Shown in pieces: positions 54,626 to 64,000 of a stretch of DNA of 64,000 nt. The stretch's first letter is position 1, and each line of letters starts with the position of its first letter. The stretch comes from Lucinisca nassula (taxonomy: Eukaryota > Mollusca > Bivalvia > Lucinida > Lucinidae): positions 129,825,027 to 129,889,026 of the forward strand of contig OY757013.1 of NCBI GenBank assembly GCA_963580285.1. The letters are read 5' to 3'. The position numbers and the translations under genes are program-made. Below the pieces are notes generated by a model. That model was not told the DNA's origin. It ran no database searches and saw only the letters and a list, made by a program, of their open reading frames with translations.

Positions 54626-55185
54626 CTGTTCCAGCGTAAAGGCATATGTTGGTTGGTACCTGATGCTCTGTCTCTGGTCGGGACCATCGGAGTCTAACTG
54701 TTGGTATTCGTTTGCTCCAGCATTTCAGTGGTTCTTGCTGTCGCGTCCTCACCGTTGTTTCATCTCTGTGTTTGTTTGATTTTTGTGTTCACGAATATGT
54801 TGCACTGAGGAGGCCTTCATGCGGACTGAACAAATTATTTGTCTTAATCGCGACGGAAGTAAGGGCGAGGATGGTGGCCACGTAAACTCGATTTTAGCCC
54901 CAGTGGAATTCGTTTCCGCTGACCTTTCCAAGGCGGTTCTTCTGTCGCGGTTTGTTTTTATTATTGTTTGTCTTTGGATGTTTGTGTCGCTTCTTTTATT
55001 TTATTTCAGATAGCCTATTGGCCATTTTGTGGGAAATAACTGTCCTTTAGGCTTTCCTCTATTGACGTTTCCATTAGGGTCAATTGTTTCATGTTCGTGT
55101 TTCTTTCCCCCTTGTGTCTCTGGTGGGAGCTGTGGGTTAATTGTATCGACTCCTGATCATTGCATCGCCTTCTATCTTAAATTAA
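54626..55185 (+). mobile_element. Family A, near complete
   Basis: Starts TCCAGCGTAAAGGCATATG (ORF end plus stop) and runs to the common terminus. Directly follows the tail of the broken C element. Confidence 0.75.
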
Positions 55186-55281
55186 ACAAAACAAACTGTA
55201 AGCATATAAAGATATAAAGTAAATCATTCTACCGAAGACACGCAGCGTTATACAGTTGATATTATTACTCACAGACATTGT

Positions 55282-55445
55282 TTAACCCTTATCCTGCTGA
55301 ATTAATTAGTTTCTTCACACCCATTTCTGAAATAAACCAACCAAATTACTCGATATAATGTATTCGTTTATATATTCTATGCGATTTGGATCTCCACTGT
55401 TTGCAAAATGTAGGGTTTATCGTGTCCATCAGGAAAAGGGCTAAC
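55282..55445. mobile_element. O element, piggyBac-type MITE
   Basis: TTAACCCTTATCCTGCTG at the left, CATCAGGAAAAGGGCTAA at the right (diverged). Interior CACACCCATTTCTG and CCACTGTTTGCAAA match 14,787-14,986. Confidence 0.7.
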
Positions 55446-55595
55446 CGAAAATCACCCCTGCAAAACAAACACTACATCCTGGTGTAGTTTCCTCCGATTA
55501 GCGACCTTTGTTTATTTATTAATGCATTTATTGTCTATTTTTGTTGTTTGTTTTCTTCTCTCTATATGAGAAGTAATGTCTAATATATACAACTA

Positions 55596-55760
55596 TGGAC
55601 ATCCGGCCGCGCAAACTCAGTTGGATGCGTATCTGAATGGTGATCAGGAAGTCGCAGGTTCGACACCACCTGTGTCAGCAACATTCGTTATTTGGGATTG
55701 ACAATCCTTTCTACGATCATTCTTTCATTTCTGCTGATTCAACAAGGACATTTTGTAAGT
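55596..55760 (+). mobile_element. tRNA-headed SINE (family Q)
   Basis: CCGCGCAAACTCAGTTGG (box A region), GCAGGTTCGACACC (box B), then CTGTGTCAGCAACATTCG as in the 25,318 copy. Confidence 0.55.
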
Positions 55761-55956
55761 TTTTTTATGAAATGTGTGTATAAGATCGTCAAAGAGAAGT
55801 GTGGTTTAGTAAACGGATCATCTCAATATATCAGTTCGCCTTCATTGCCTACACTTCTATTTTGACCTGAATAGTACTGACTCCGAAGATAAACTCCAGA
55901 CGCACTGTCACATACTAAGGAGTAGGTTTTACTACGTTTCGTTCGCGCCGTTTTGT

Positions 55957-56249
55957 CATTACGATAACACATCCTTGTGATATAGTGCATTTTTCAAAGT
56001 TTTAACCTAAAAATAAGGTATTATTTTTCTGATGAAAAACATTTGATTTTTCTCTTATTTATATTCCAAACATAGGTTTTGGGTGCTCGTGAGCACAGCC
56101 TCATTGAGGCCGTGGTAACGAGTACCCACAACTTATGTCTTGGAACAGAAATTAAGAAAATAATGTGTAACCCCGTAAACCCCATTTTTCTCTATATAAA
56201 GTGGGGTTTAGGGGTGTGGTCTTTATAGCACGGACTTCTTCACGTGATG
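55957..56249 (+). mobile_element. M2 element, complete
   Basis: CATTACGATAACACATCC to CTTCTTCACGTGATG. Hairpin altered: GTGAGCACAGCCTCATTGAGGC then CGTGGTAACGAG. Confidence 0.82.
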
Positions 56250-56479
56250 TAGGGAAGGAATACATAGCAATACCTACCAGAATATACTGAAACGTAATCC
56301 AACGTAGAATAAAACGTAGCAAAGCGTAGCAAGCCATAGGAAACCGTAGGTACATGTAATGCGAACAGTAATATGTTGAGGTATATTGTTTGTTACGTTT
56401 TTGTAGATATTGAATTCGTTTCGTCTACGTTTTAGTACGTTTTACTACAAGCTTTGCCAGGTATACTTTCGTTTATCGA

Positions 56480-56830
56480 ACTGTCACGAATGTTTTAAAA
56501 ATATCCAAAGGTGACACATGTAGCCGTATATAGCCGCATGTACTGAGCGTGCACAAAGTTTCACTACATTTATTGCCGTCCGGCTACGTTTTAAAATAAA
56601 ACGTTAACCCTAAGAACGTGACACTGAGAAATTGGCCTATGTAGCCATATACGTGTATACCCGCATGCGATACGTTTTCACTACGTTTATTACCGTTCAG
56701 CTACGTTTTAAAATAAAACGTTAACCCTAAACACGTGACACTGAGACATTAGCCTATGTAGCCATATTTACCCGTATGTGATACGTTTTCACTACGTTTT
56801 TGTCGTTCTGCCGCGGTTTTAGAGAGAAAC
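56480..56830. repeat. 117-bp minisatellite, about three units
   Basis: CTACGTTTTAAAATAAAACG starts at 56,584 and 56,701. Each unit contains GTTAACCCTAA, ACGTGACACTGAGA and GATACGTTTTCACTACG. The upstream 56,280-56,480 is rich in ACGTAGxAA motifs that may be older units. Confidence 0.75.
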
Positions 56831-57400
56831 AAGAGCTGTCACTATAAGCGCCCAATGCCCCTCGTGGGAGCCAATTTTTATGCCGGTTAAAGTTTTTGTG
56901 ACGAACAGACAGACAAACAAACAAACAGACAGACAGGGCGCAAACAATATGCCCCCGGGGGAGGGGCTCATAAAAACGTAGAAAAACCTAGCCCTCAATA
57001 CATGACAGTGAGACTATGGCCAAACAAACAAATACCACTGGACCAATCAAACATCGCCGTTATAAGATAGGTTGGGAACTGAAATGATTGTTTTGTACGG
57101 CAACCGAAGTGATTGTTTTTGCAAACAGGTAAAAGTGGGTACCTTTAAACCAACAATGAACTGGTGTCCAACTTAAAGCAGCGTAGAGAGGAGCATTTAA
57201 AGAAATGAAGGTAATTTTGAACGTTCATTGAAGTGCAATGAAAGTTAAATAAAATTACCTTAAAATCTATTACTATTGCATTTTTTCAACCATTTTGCGG
57301 CGTTCGAGTCTGGTTTGTGGGCTAAAATTGAAAGTAGAGAACAAATGTGCGCAGTTTTCCTCAGCCCCATTGACCTCATAACGCCTTTATCGTCCATTCA
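56831..57400. other. Old dispersed repeat plus unrecognised sequence
   Basis: ACAAGAGCTGTCACTATAAG ... GACAGACAAACAAACAAACA ... TATGCCCCCGGGGG (56,829-56,970) has the look of a repeat common in molluscs, from memory. Nothing recognised after it. Confidence 0.4.
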
Positions 57401-58091
57401 TATCACGAAGACACGCCTATACAATTCTGAACCCCTTGAACCCCATTTTATATAGCAAATCTGGGTAAAGCTTATATTTTATTTCTGCTCTATAAGTTAG
57501 CTTAGGAGTAAAAAATTGTTGTGTTTCCACTGACATGCTGACAAAAATTCGGTCGGTTAGTATGAGAAACGTTTTTATTGTTCTAGTTTGGCTCTCGAAA
57601 AAAAAAAAGAACAGGATCGGGCCTGTATTTTTTTGTGTTTTTGTTTTTGTACATGCTTTTGGTTAATTAAATGATCATTTTGAGACTTGTACTGTATAGA
57701 TCATGATTCATTTTAGATGCTCAAAAAAGTCAGCTCTGTATTTTGGAAGGTACTAAATGCCCCAAAACTACAAAAAAAATTACTTAAAACGTGATGTTTG
57801 TATGGGAAAATGCAAAGACGATACTGCTTAGGGTCGGAAATTTTATTACTTTTATTGATAAAACTAGTAGAGTCGAGGTGTCTGAAGCAGAGTCGGTCGG
57901 GTTAGCGGAAACACGGCTATTTTAGACCTTATGGGTACTCGTTAGAACCGCCTCGATGAGGCGGTTCTAACGGGTACCCGTAATCTATATGTGAGGCAGT
58001 AAGAAACATATCACAATTTTTCATCTGAACTTTTTTCCATGTTTTGATGGTAAAACGTTCAATGTATTTAAATAGCGTGTTTTCCTGATGT
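57401..58091 (-). mobile_element. M1 element split by an E element
   Basis: Left part 57,401-57,497 (TATCACGAAGACACGCCTAT...TTATTTCTGCTC), right part from about 57,918 with hairpin GCCTCGATGAGGC to GCGTGTTTTCCTGATG. Confidence 0.75.
57526..57917. mobile_element. E element (possible MITE)
   Basis: GTGTTTCCACTGAC...CGGTCGGTTAG at the left and CGGTCGGGTTAGCGGAAACAC at the right are inverted with respect to each other. No coding frame. Single copy in the window. Confidence 0.55.
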
Positions 58092-58164
58092 ATTTGAGGG
58101 AGCCATGGTTTCTTTTGACGTCACAACGCGTGGCCCAATATGTTCACTAAAGTATGAACAGCAT

Positions 58165-58448
58165 CATCATGAAAACACGCCTATTTAATTTTGACCCCCT
58201 TGAACCCCACTTTAATAAAGTAAAACTGGGGTTTGCAGGGGTAAACCTTAATTTTCTTTTTTCTGCTCTAAAATACAGATTGTGGGTACTCGTTAGAACC
58301 GCCTCAGCTAACGAGGCGGTTCTAACGAGTACCAACAATCTATATTTTGAGCAGAAATAGGAAAACAATCGTAATTTTTCGTCTTAAAATCTTCATTTTT
58401 TCGGCGATAAACGTGGCAATGTATTTGTATAGGTGTGTTTTCGTAATG
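58165..58448 (-). mobile_element. M1 element, complete
   Basis: CATCATGAAAACACGCCTAT to ATAGGTGTGTTTTCGTAATG. The hairpin centre has an extra AGCTAAC. Similar GTTYACTAAAGYRT sequence lies on both sides, outside the tips. Confidence 0.85.
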
Positions 58449-58575
58449 ATGACTTTCCAATAGTTTACTAAAGCGTTTTCTGTAAATGCACTGATAATAC
58501 CAATATTTCATTTAACGGCATGTTCCAGATAAACTTCTAAATGGAGAATTAAAGGACAGAGAATACACCCAGCTC

Positions 58576-58800
58576 CATTACGCTAACACGCCTATACAAA
58601 TACATTGCCACCTTTTTCGCCGAAAAAATGGAAATTTTGAGAAGAAAAATTGTGATCTTTTTCTTATTTCTGCTCAAAATATAGATTGTGGGCACTCGTT
58701 AGAAATTAGAAAAATAAGGTGTACCCCCGGAAACCCCAGTTTTACTATATAAAAGTGGGGTTCAAGGGGGTCAAAATCATATAGGCGTGTTTTCGTGATG
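58576..58800 (+). mobile_element. M1 element, right hairpin arm deleted
   Basis: CATTACGCTAACACGCCTAT to ATAGGCGTGTTTTCGTGATG. Jumps from CACTCGTTAGAAATTAG to AAAAATAAGG. Confidence 0.82.
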
Positions 58801-59096
58801 GAATAGTTTGTGCACTTGCACCTGGTGCTAGTGGGCCCCCGGTTTGATCTCCGGCAGCGGTGATTTTCGGCGTCTTGGCATCATTTGCAGGGGTTGAATG
58901 CCATAAAGTTCACCATCCTTCGGATTTGGATGCCATGCAGGGAGTGTCATCTTCTGCATAGGTTAAATACTTCTACCGTAATTACATGATTACTGTGTAG
59001 GCTTTCACCCTGCAAATCTGGAGTGCATATAGTGTACACCGTCTGTGTCCCCTCCTGGGATTCAGACGAAACTGAAAGAAAGAAACAAATAAAGAG
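58801..59096 (+). mobile_element. Possible tRNA-headed SINE
   Basis: GCACCTGGTGCTAGTGGGC...CGGTTTGATCTCCGGC resembles box A/box B spacing; ends GAAACTGAAAGAAAGAAACA. It starts directly after an M1 tip. No target duplication found. Confidence 0.4.
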
Positions 59097-59485
59097 TATG
59101 AATTTAATAGTCCTGCAGAATATGCGATGGCGGACAATATATAAAACAAGAGGGCATGATGGCCATGGATCGCTCACCTGATCCACACTGTAGAAATGAA
59201 ATGGTAGGTAATATAGTACGGTACCTTGTCAGAAGGAAAATACATGCCAAATATGAAGGCTGTATCTAAGTCACCTGATCGTACCACCAGATAATTACAT
59301 TTTCATTATTTACATGTATGTATATATTGTTTTATGTGTTGTACATTTTGTTTTTATCATTCTTAGATAAATAAGTTTTACTCATGTCTTACAGGGGGCC
59401 ACATGGTAGAATAGTTTTATGACTAAATGTGTTTTACCCTCTTAAAATATTGTACAAATAAATAAATCAATCAATGTCTGCGGTT
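59097..59485. other. Unrecognised, with an old dispersed repeat
   Basis: ACAAGAGGGCATGATGGCCA and TCGCTCACCTGATCC (59,147-59,186) resemble a repeat phrase common in bivalve genomes, from memory. The rest is AT-rich. Confidence 0.35.
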
Positions 59486-59718
59486 CACTACGAAAACACG
59501 CCTATACAAATAAATTGTAACATTTATTGGCGAAAAAAATGAAAATTTTAAGATGAAAAATTGTGATATTTTTATATTTAGGCGGTTCTAACGAGTACCC
59601 TCAATCTATATTTTAGAGCAGATATAAGAGAATAAGGTTTACCCCTGTAAACCTAAGTTTTATTATGTAAAGACGGGGTACAAGGGGGTCAGAATTATAT
59701 AGGTGTGTTTTCGTGATG
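59486..59718 (+). mobile_element. M1 element, left hairpin arm deleted
   Basis: CACTACGAAAACACGCCTAT to ATAGGTGTGTTTTCGTGATG. Starts the right arm at TTTAGGCGGTTCTAACG. Confidence 0.8.
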
Positions 59719-59731
59719 TTGACCTAGATTT

Positions 59732-60012
59732 CATCACTAAAGCATGCCTATATAATTTGACCCCATTAAACCCCACTTTTATATAGGTAAACCTGGGTTT
59801 AGCGGGGAATATATTATCTGTTAATTTCTTCTCAAAACATAGTATGTGTGTACTCGTTAGAACCGCCTCGCCGAGGCGGTTCTAACGAGCACCCACAGTC
59901 TATGTTTTATTTTTCAGAAATAAGAAAACTATAAGAATTTTTTAACTGAAAATTTCCATTTTTTGGTAGTAAAATTCTACCAATATATTTGAATAGGCAC
60001 GTTTTCGAAATG
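59732..60012 (-). mobile_element. M1 element, complete
   Basis: CATCACTAAAGCATGCCTAT to ATAGGCACGTTTTCGAAATG; hairpin GCCTCGCCGAGGC perfect. Confidence 0.83.
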
Positions 60013-60029
60013 CAAGGTTCAGTGACTTT

Positions 60030-60168
60030 GCGAGGCGGTTCGAACGAGTACCCATAGCTTATGTTTATTGCAGAAGTATGGAAAAATATAAGATTTTTTC
60101 ATCTGAAAATTTCCATTCCTAGTAGTACAATTCTACCAATATATTCAAATAGGCATGTTTTCGTAATG
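60030..60168 (-). mobile_element. M1 right half, duplicated with flank
   Basis: GCGAGGCGGTTCGAACGAG to ATAGGCATGTTTTCGTAATG. GTTCAGTGACTTxGCG follows both this and the previous M1, so a segment of about 163 bp was duplicated. Confidence 0.75.
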
Positions 60169-60964
60169 CATAGTTCAGTGACTTAGCGCCCTCTTCCCCA
60201 CCCCAACCCCCAACACACACAGGTGCGACATAGCCTTCGGCGAGATTCTTCTATACATAGCTTTCAATTTAACATATATTTTGCTAAAATATAATGACAC
60301 GTATTTATAAAATGCTTTCATTTACACACACAAAAAAAAATGTTTTAAGAACATTGTATTTTTATCTCGACAGATTTTTTTTCTGCCCATTTGATTTATC
60401 GAGGGCCTTCTGGATATTCAGGAAGACCAAGCTTGAAGACGGTGAATCAAGTCAGACCCTTGATGTCGTACAAATCGGCGACAGTCAGGTGGACCCGCAA
60501 TGTAAAGCTCAGTACAGCACTTTGTAACATTGGGCCAATCGATCCAAAATAAATCAGCCTTGTACTCTACACATAGACAAGTACATTTGTTTCTAGGTTG
60601 TATTATGTGTTCTGTATAGACAATCTGCAGCCGAAATTGATATGCAAACAGGATTAGATATTTTTCCACGCCGCCTGATTTGATTGATTTTGATCACTTC
60701 AAAATAGTAAACTGCGCACGAGAAGCAAGTCTATATTTGTGTACAAACTTACTGTCAGTCAAACGCACATCGCAGTTCCAACTGTCCTAGATTTTATTTT
60801 TTGCTCCCTATCTGAGAGTCAAGTATCACTTTTCTCAAGTATACTTATACGGCGTATGAATCTCTGCGGCTACTTTAATTTGTATACGTAGTCAGGCTAT
60901 TTTTGTGATAGAACATCTATATCTGTTTAGCTAGATATAGACCAGCATCTTCTTATCTCATGCT
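60169..60964. other. Unrecognised region
   Basis: C-rich tract with CACACACA at about 60,190-60,220. The frames at 60,294-60,669 show no domain. Confidence 0.35.
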
Positions 60965-61338
60965 ATTGTTAACGGCTAAACTTCTTAATCAGGGTTATCG
61001 GTACCATATACTACGCAAGCCTTTTCAAAATTTTATAGACGTCATTTAGATTTAATTTCAAAATTCAATATTGGACTTTAAACTCTGCTACAACAAGGTC
61101 TATCGGAACCCGAAATTTATGGTGACTTAGTATATAAATTCAGACAAATATATAACCGTAATGACTAGAGCACCCAATTTCGTAAAATCATTCTTCTTTA
61201 TAAAAAATGGGTACAATATAAATGTTATACGACAGACTGCATGTATGGCAGTTAACCCTATCACGATTGAGAACTTTGCTTCCCTCTTTAATTGCATGCC
61301 GATGGATCAGGCCTCAGATTCAATGACGGTTCAAGCGT
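60965..61338 (+). pseudogene. Penelope-like RT, C-terminal third
   Basis: Begins in the TAKLLNQGYRYH block and follows the 17-kb ORF to its end (ASDSMTVQA-stop region at 61,338). Several indels. Here the ORF is followed by an A fragment in the opposite orientation, unlike the three direct junctions. Confidence 0.75.
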
Positions 61339-61344
61339 AAAAAA

Positions 61345-61496
61345 GAAGTGGAGGCAATGATCAGGAATCGATACAATTAACCCACAGCTCCATCAGAGAC
61401 ACCAAAGGGAAAGAGACACAAACATAAAACAACAGAACCTAATGGAAACACCAATAGCAGAAAGCCAAAAAGACAGTTACTTTCCACCAAAACGGC
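61345..61496 (-). mobile_element. Family A 3' end, inverted
   Basis: Minus-strand 3' portion only (AAGAAGTGGAGGCAATGATC to TTCCACCAAAACGGCCA), cut at about 61,497 and followed by A in plus orientation. An inverted pair. Confidence 0.65.
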
Positions 61497-62127
61497 CATC
61501 GGAGTCAAACTGTTTTCTTTTGCTCCAGCATGTCAGTGGTTTCTTGCTGTCATGTCCTCACCGTTGTCTCATCTCTGTGGTTGTTTCATTTTTTGTGTTC
61601 AGAGATGTTGCACTTACGAGTTAGGAGGTCTTCATGCGGACTGAACAAATTAGTTGTCTAAATCGCGACGGAAGTAAGGGCGAGGATTGTGGCCACGTAA
61701 AATCGATTTAAGCCCCCCCCCCAACCCCCCCCCCCCCACACACACACACACACCACACACCGGTGGAATTCGTTTGACTGACCGTTCAAAGGCGGTTCTT
61801 CTGTCGCGGTTTATTTTTGTTATGTTTTTAAGCCAACTGACCCCCGTCGTCCCCCCACCCCCTCAGTGGAATTCGTTTCCGCTGACCGTTCCAAGGCGGT
61901 TCTTCTGTCGCGGTTTATTTTTGTTTTGGGTGTTTGTGTCGCTTATGTTATTTTATTTTGGATAGCCTGTTGGCCATTTTGCGGGAAAGTAACTGTCCTT
62001 TTGGCTTTCCGCTGTTGGTGTTTCAATTAGGGTCTGTTGTTTCATGTTTGTGTGTTTTTCCCATTGGTGTCTCTGATGGGAGCTGTGGGTTGATTGTATC
62101 GATTCCTGATCATTGCCTCCACTTCTA
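61497..62127 (+). mobile_element. Family A with internal duplication
   Basis: Plus copy from ATCGGAGTCAAACTG to CTCCACTTCTATG. The GGAATTCGTTT...GGCGGTTCTTCTGTCGCGG block occurs twice (61,765-61,820 and 61,868-61,920) beside C- and CA-runs. Confidence 0.72.
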
Positions 62128-62207
62128 TGTGCGGTCAATTTCAGCGCTGCGCGGACGCATCATGCAGCCCCATCTTTTTTTTTCCTGCCCCGATGGGCGG
62201 GGGCCGA
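62128..62207 (-). mobile_element. Family C head fragment
   Basis: Complement of the C head: TGCGGTCAATTTCAGCGCTG to CCTGCCCCGATGGGCGGGGG. Confidence 0.6.
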
Positions 62208-62217
62208 TTGTTACTTT

Positions 62218-62258
62218 TTATGTATGTATGTATGTATGTATGTATGTATGTATGTATT
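62218..62258. repeat. (GTAT)n microsatellite
   Basis: About ten TGTA units, followed by a (GTT)n run. Confidence 0.95.
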
Positions 62259-62269
62259 TTTTTGTTGTT

Positions 62270-62452
62270 GTTGTTGGTTTTGGTTTTACGGCCCTTTCAA
62301 GATTATTTCACTCATATCGAGCCGATCGTTAATCAGAGGTGGGCGAAAACCGGAGTACCCTGCTAAAACCCACCTGACCTTCCGTTGCAGAACTTGGCGT
62401 TTCACATAGGACCCGAGCGGGGCTCTAACCACAGCGGTGAGAGACCTAATGA
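62270..62452 (-). mobile_element. SINE family R with tRNA-like head
   Basis: Minus strand: GTGGTTAGAGCCCCGCTCGG head, then CCACCTCTGATTAACGATCG and tail GGGCCGTAAAACCAAAACC. The head region lacks a clear box B. Confidence 0.55.
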
Positions 62453-62454
62453 TC

Positions 62455-62570
62455 AATGTATGTATGTATGTATGTATGTATGTATGTATGTATGTATGTA
62501 TGTATGTATGTATGTATGTATGTATGTATGTATGTATGTATGTATGTATGTATTTATGTATGTATGAGTT
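62455..62570. repeat. (GTAT)n microsatellite
   Basis: About 28 ATGT units; YVCM open frames across it are artefacts. Same motif as 62,218-62,258, on the other side of the R element. Confidence 0.95.
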
Positions 62571-62710
62571 GGTGCATGCATGCTAATAAATAAAAACATT
62601 TTTACCATTTATCTCTCGCCATGAACCTAAAAATCCCGGATCACCCTTCTCGCGTTTACCGATGCCGTATAACCAACCTTTAAAACGAGGCTATCTCTGA
62701 TTTACAGCGA

Positions 62711-62992
62711 CATTACGAAAACACGCCTATACAAATACATCGCAAATTTTGCAGCCGAAAAAGAACGAATTTTTTTAGAGGAAAAAGTGTGGTATTTTTT
62801 CCCATTTCTGCTCAAAGTATATATTACGGATACACGTTAGAACCGCCTCATCGAGGCGGTTCTAACGAGTACCCACAATCTATATTTTAGAGCAAAAATA
62901 AGAATAATAAGGTTTAATCATGTAAACCCCAGTTCTAGTAAAAACGAGTAGAGTTCAATAGGGGTCAGAATTATATAACGTATTTTCTGATG
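62711..62992 (+). mobile_element. M1 element, complete
   Basis: CATTACGAAAACACGCCTAT to ATAACGTATTTTCTGATGAG (right tip eroded); hairpin GCCTCATCGAGGC perfect. Confidence 0.85.
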
Positions 62993-63057
62993 AGAAACGA
63001 GGAATCAGACATGTAAACATGATAACGTAACTTACCGAATGTAATGTAACGTCGGGA

Positions 63058-63336
63058 CATTTCGCAAACACGCCTATACAAATACATTGCCACCTTTATC
63101 GCCGAAAAAATGAAAATTTTATGATTAAAAATTGTAATAATTTTCTTATTTCTGCTCAAAATATAGATGTTGGGCACTGGTTAGAACCGCCTCATCGAGG
63201 CGGTTCTAACGAGTACCCACAATCTATATTTTGGAACAGAAATAAGAACAATACGTTATACCCCCGGAAACCCCAGTTTTACTATATAAAAGTGGGGTTC
63301 AAGGGGGTCAAAAGTATATAGGCGTGTTTTCGTGAA
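63058..63336 (+). mobile_element. M1 element, complete
   Basis: CATTTCGCAAACACGCCTAT to ATAGGCGTGTTTTCGTGAAG; hairpin GCCTCATCGAGGC perfect. Confidence 0.85.
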
Positions 63337-63439
63337 GAATTCCCGCTTTACAGGAAGAAAGTTATGGTAAATAATACTAAATAAATGATAGCAGTGCGTC
63401 TGCCATTACTGACAATGATCAACCTAATTAAATGCAAGA

Positions 63440-63892
63440 AATGCTACTGTTTGAGTGGTCTAATATGGCTGATTAGACCAGTTCTAGCTCCAAAAGTCCA
63501 TACTGAAGACAGAGCAAGAAAAGTTATAGGAAGATAGCTCTATTGATGATGCCTTAGCTCTGGGTTAACGCTGGCATCGCCGGTTAATTTTGCCTCATAT
63601 TTACTGGCACTCCTTCTGATGAGACCTCACCACTTTATTCGTCATTTGTTCCCGCAACTCTGTTGGTACGAGTATGTGGAAGTCCATGTGAGAGGCTTTT
63701 AATGTTTTCTTGTATAGTTTCTTCTGACTACATGATAGCGCTTGCCCATTGCTAGTTCTCCACTGACAGAGGATTTATTTTTGACAAAAGTTCCTCAGGC
63801 ATCCTGATAACATTGCTTGTCTATCTTAACTCCGCATCACTGTCTTTTTCAAGACTTCTGCGTCTGGAATCTTCCCATCAACACTCATCTTT
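63440..63892 (-). pseudogene. LINE ORF2 C-terminal remnant
   Basis: Minus-strand translation, with frame changes, gives VDGKIPDAEVLKK, then KKLYKKTLKASHMDF, then the FGARTGLISHIR block. In many invertebrate LINEs these occur in this order after the reverse transcriptase, ending in a Cys/His motif of the form FxARIGLxSHLR. The upstream RT is not present up to the next M1 at 63,978. Heavily decayed: several stops and shifts. Identification is from remembered family motifs. Confidence 0.55.
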
Positions 63893-63977
63893 TTAAAGTG
63901 TTCTTAGACAACATGTATGATATTGGTTCAGACTTTTGGCATGCAGTTGGAAAACGCTTTGAGTTTGGCATGCGTAT

Positions 63978-64000
63978 TATACGAAAACACGCCAATAGAA
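63978..64000. mobile_element. M1 element, cut by window end
   Basis: TTATACGAAAACACGCC is an M1 tip; the rest lies outside. Confidence 0.7.

Noticed and set aside
58154..58360. Recurring peptide VLVRTAS... in many frames
   Set aside because: It is a translation of the M1/M2 hairpin (ACTCGTTAGAACCGCCTC) and appears on both strands, as a palindrome must.
62980..63000. TTCTGATGAGAAACG near an M1 end
   Set aside because: CTGATGA and GAAAC overlap with no room for stem II; chance similarity.

Overview
The window is repeat-dense animal nuclear DNA with no intact host gene. It most resembles a bivalve mollusc genome: it holds tRNA-headed SINEs of the kind I know from bivalves (RUDI/MetaSINE-like), Penelope-like reverse-transcriptase relics, AGGTCA-rich minisatellites and long (CA)n, (CT)n, (GATA)n and (GTAT)n tracts. 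The species cannot be fixed from sequence alone. Nearly every long open frame is a translation of a repeat.

Main repeat families (names used throughout). M1: about 30 copies of a roughly 280-bp non-autonomous element with tips CATYACGAAAACACGCCTAT and a central hairpin built on GAACCGCCTC/GAGGCGGTTC. M2: about 14 copies of a sister family with the same hairpin but tips CATYACGATAAC and CATCACGTGAAC. A: a roughly 600-bp sequence that directly follows the stop codon of the Penelope-like ORF and shares one 3' end in all copies; I read it as that element's 3' region. C: a roughly 295-bp SINE-like element with a (CAAA)n tail and 11-14 bp target duplications. F, N, D, E, K, O, V: short inverted-repeat elements. 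Also present are tRNA-headed SINEs with target duplications and a decayed mariner.

Layout. 1-17 kb: a 42-bp tandem repeat, A and C fragments, microsatellites, a few M1/M2 copies and long unrecognised stretches. 17-22.5 kb: two Penelope-like RT relics. 23-28 kb: a 158-bp minisatellite and a 41-bp satellite of about 37 monomers lying between two facing M2 tips. 29-36 kb: nested M2/A/SINE insertions. 37-47 kb: three loci of a roughly 263-bp tandem element carrying hammerhead ribozymes (four ribozyme copies), plus a nest of N and C elements. 47-52 kb: M1/M2 clusters and tandem duplications. 52.6-55.2 kb: a C element broken by an inverted C and by a mariner. 55-64 kb: minisatellites, more M1 copies, a third Penelope 3' fragment and a LINE ORF2 tail.

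The most interesting element is the hammerhead-bearing tandem repeat at 37,699-38,107, 43,019-43,203 and 46,501-46,970. Its core folds as a type I hammerhead with stem III of 4 bp closed by a 2-nt loop. The 46.5-kb copy is a dimer with two ribozymes 263 bp apart, the architecture of a retrozyme, i.e. a source of small self-cleaved RNAs. Penelope-like elements, proposed as helpers of such RNAs, are in the same window.
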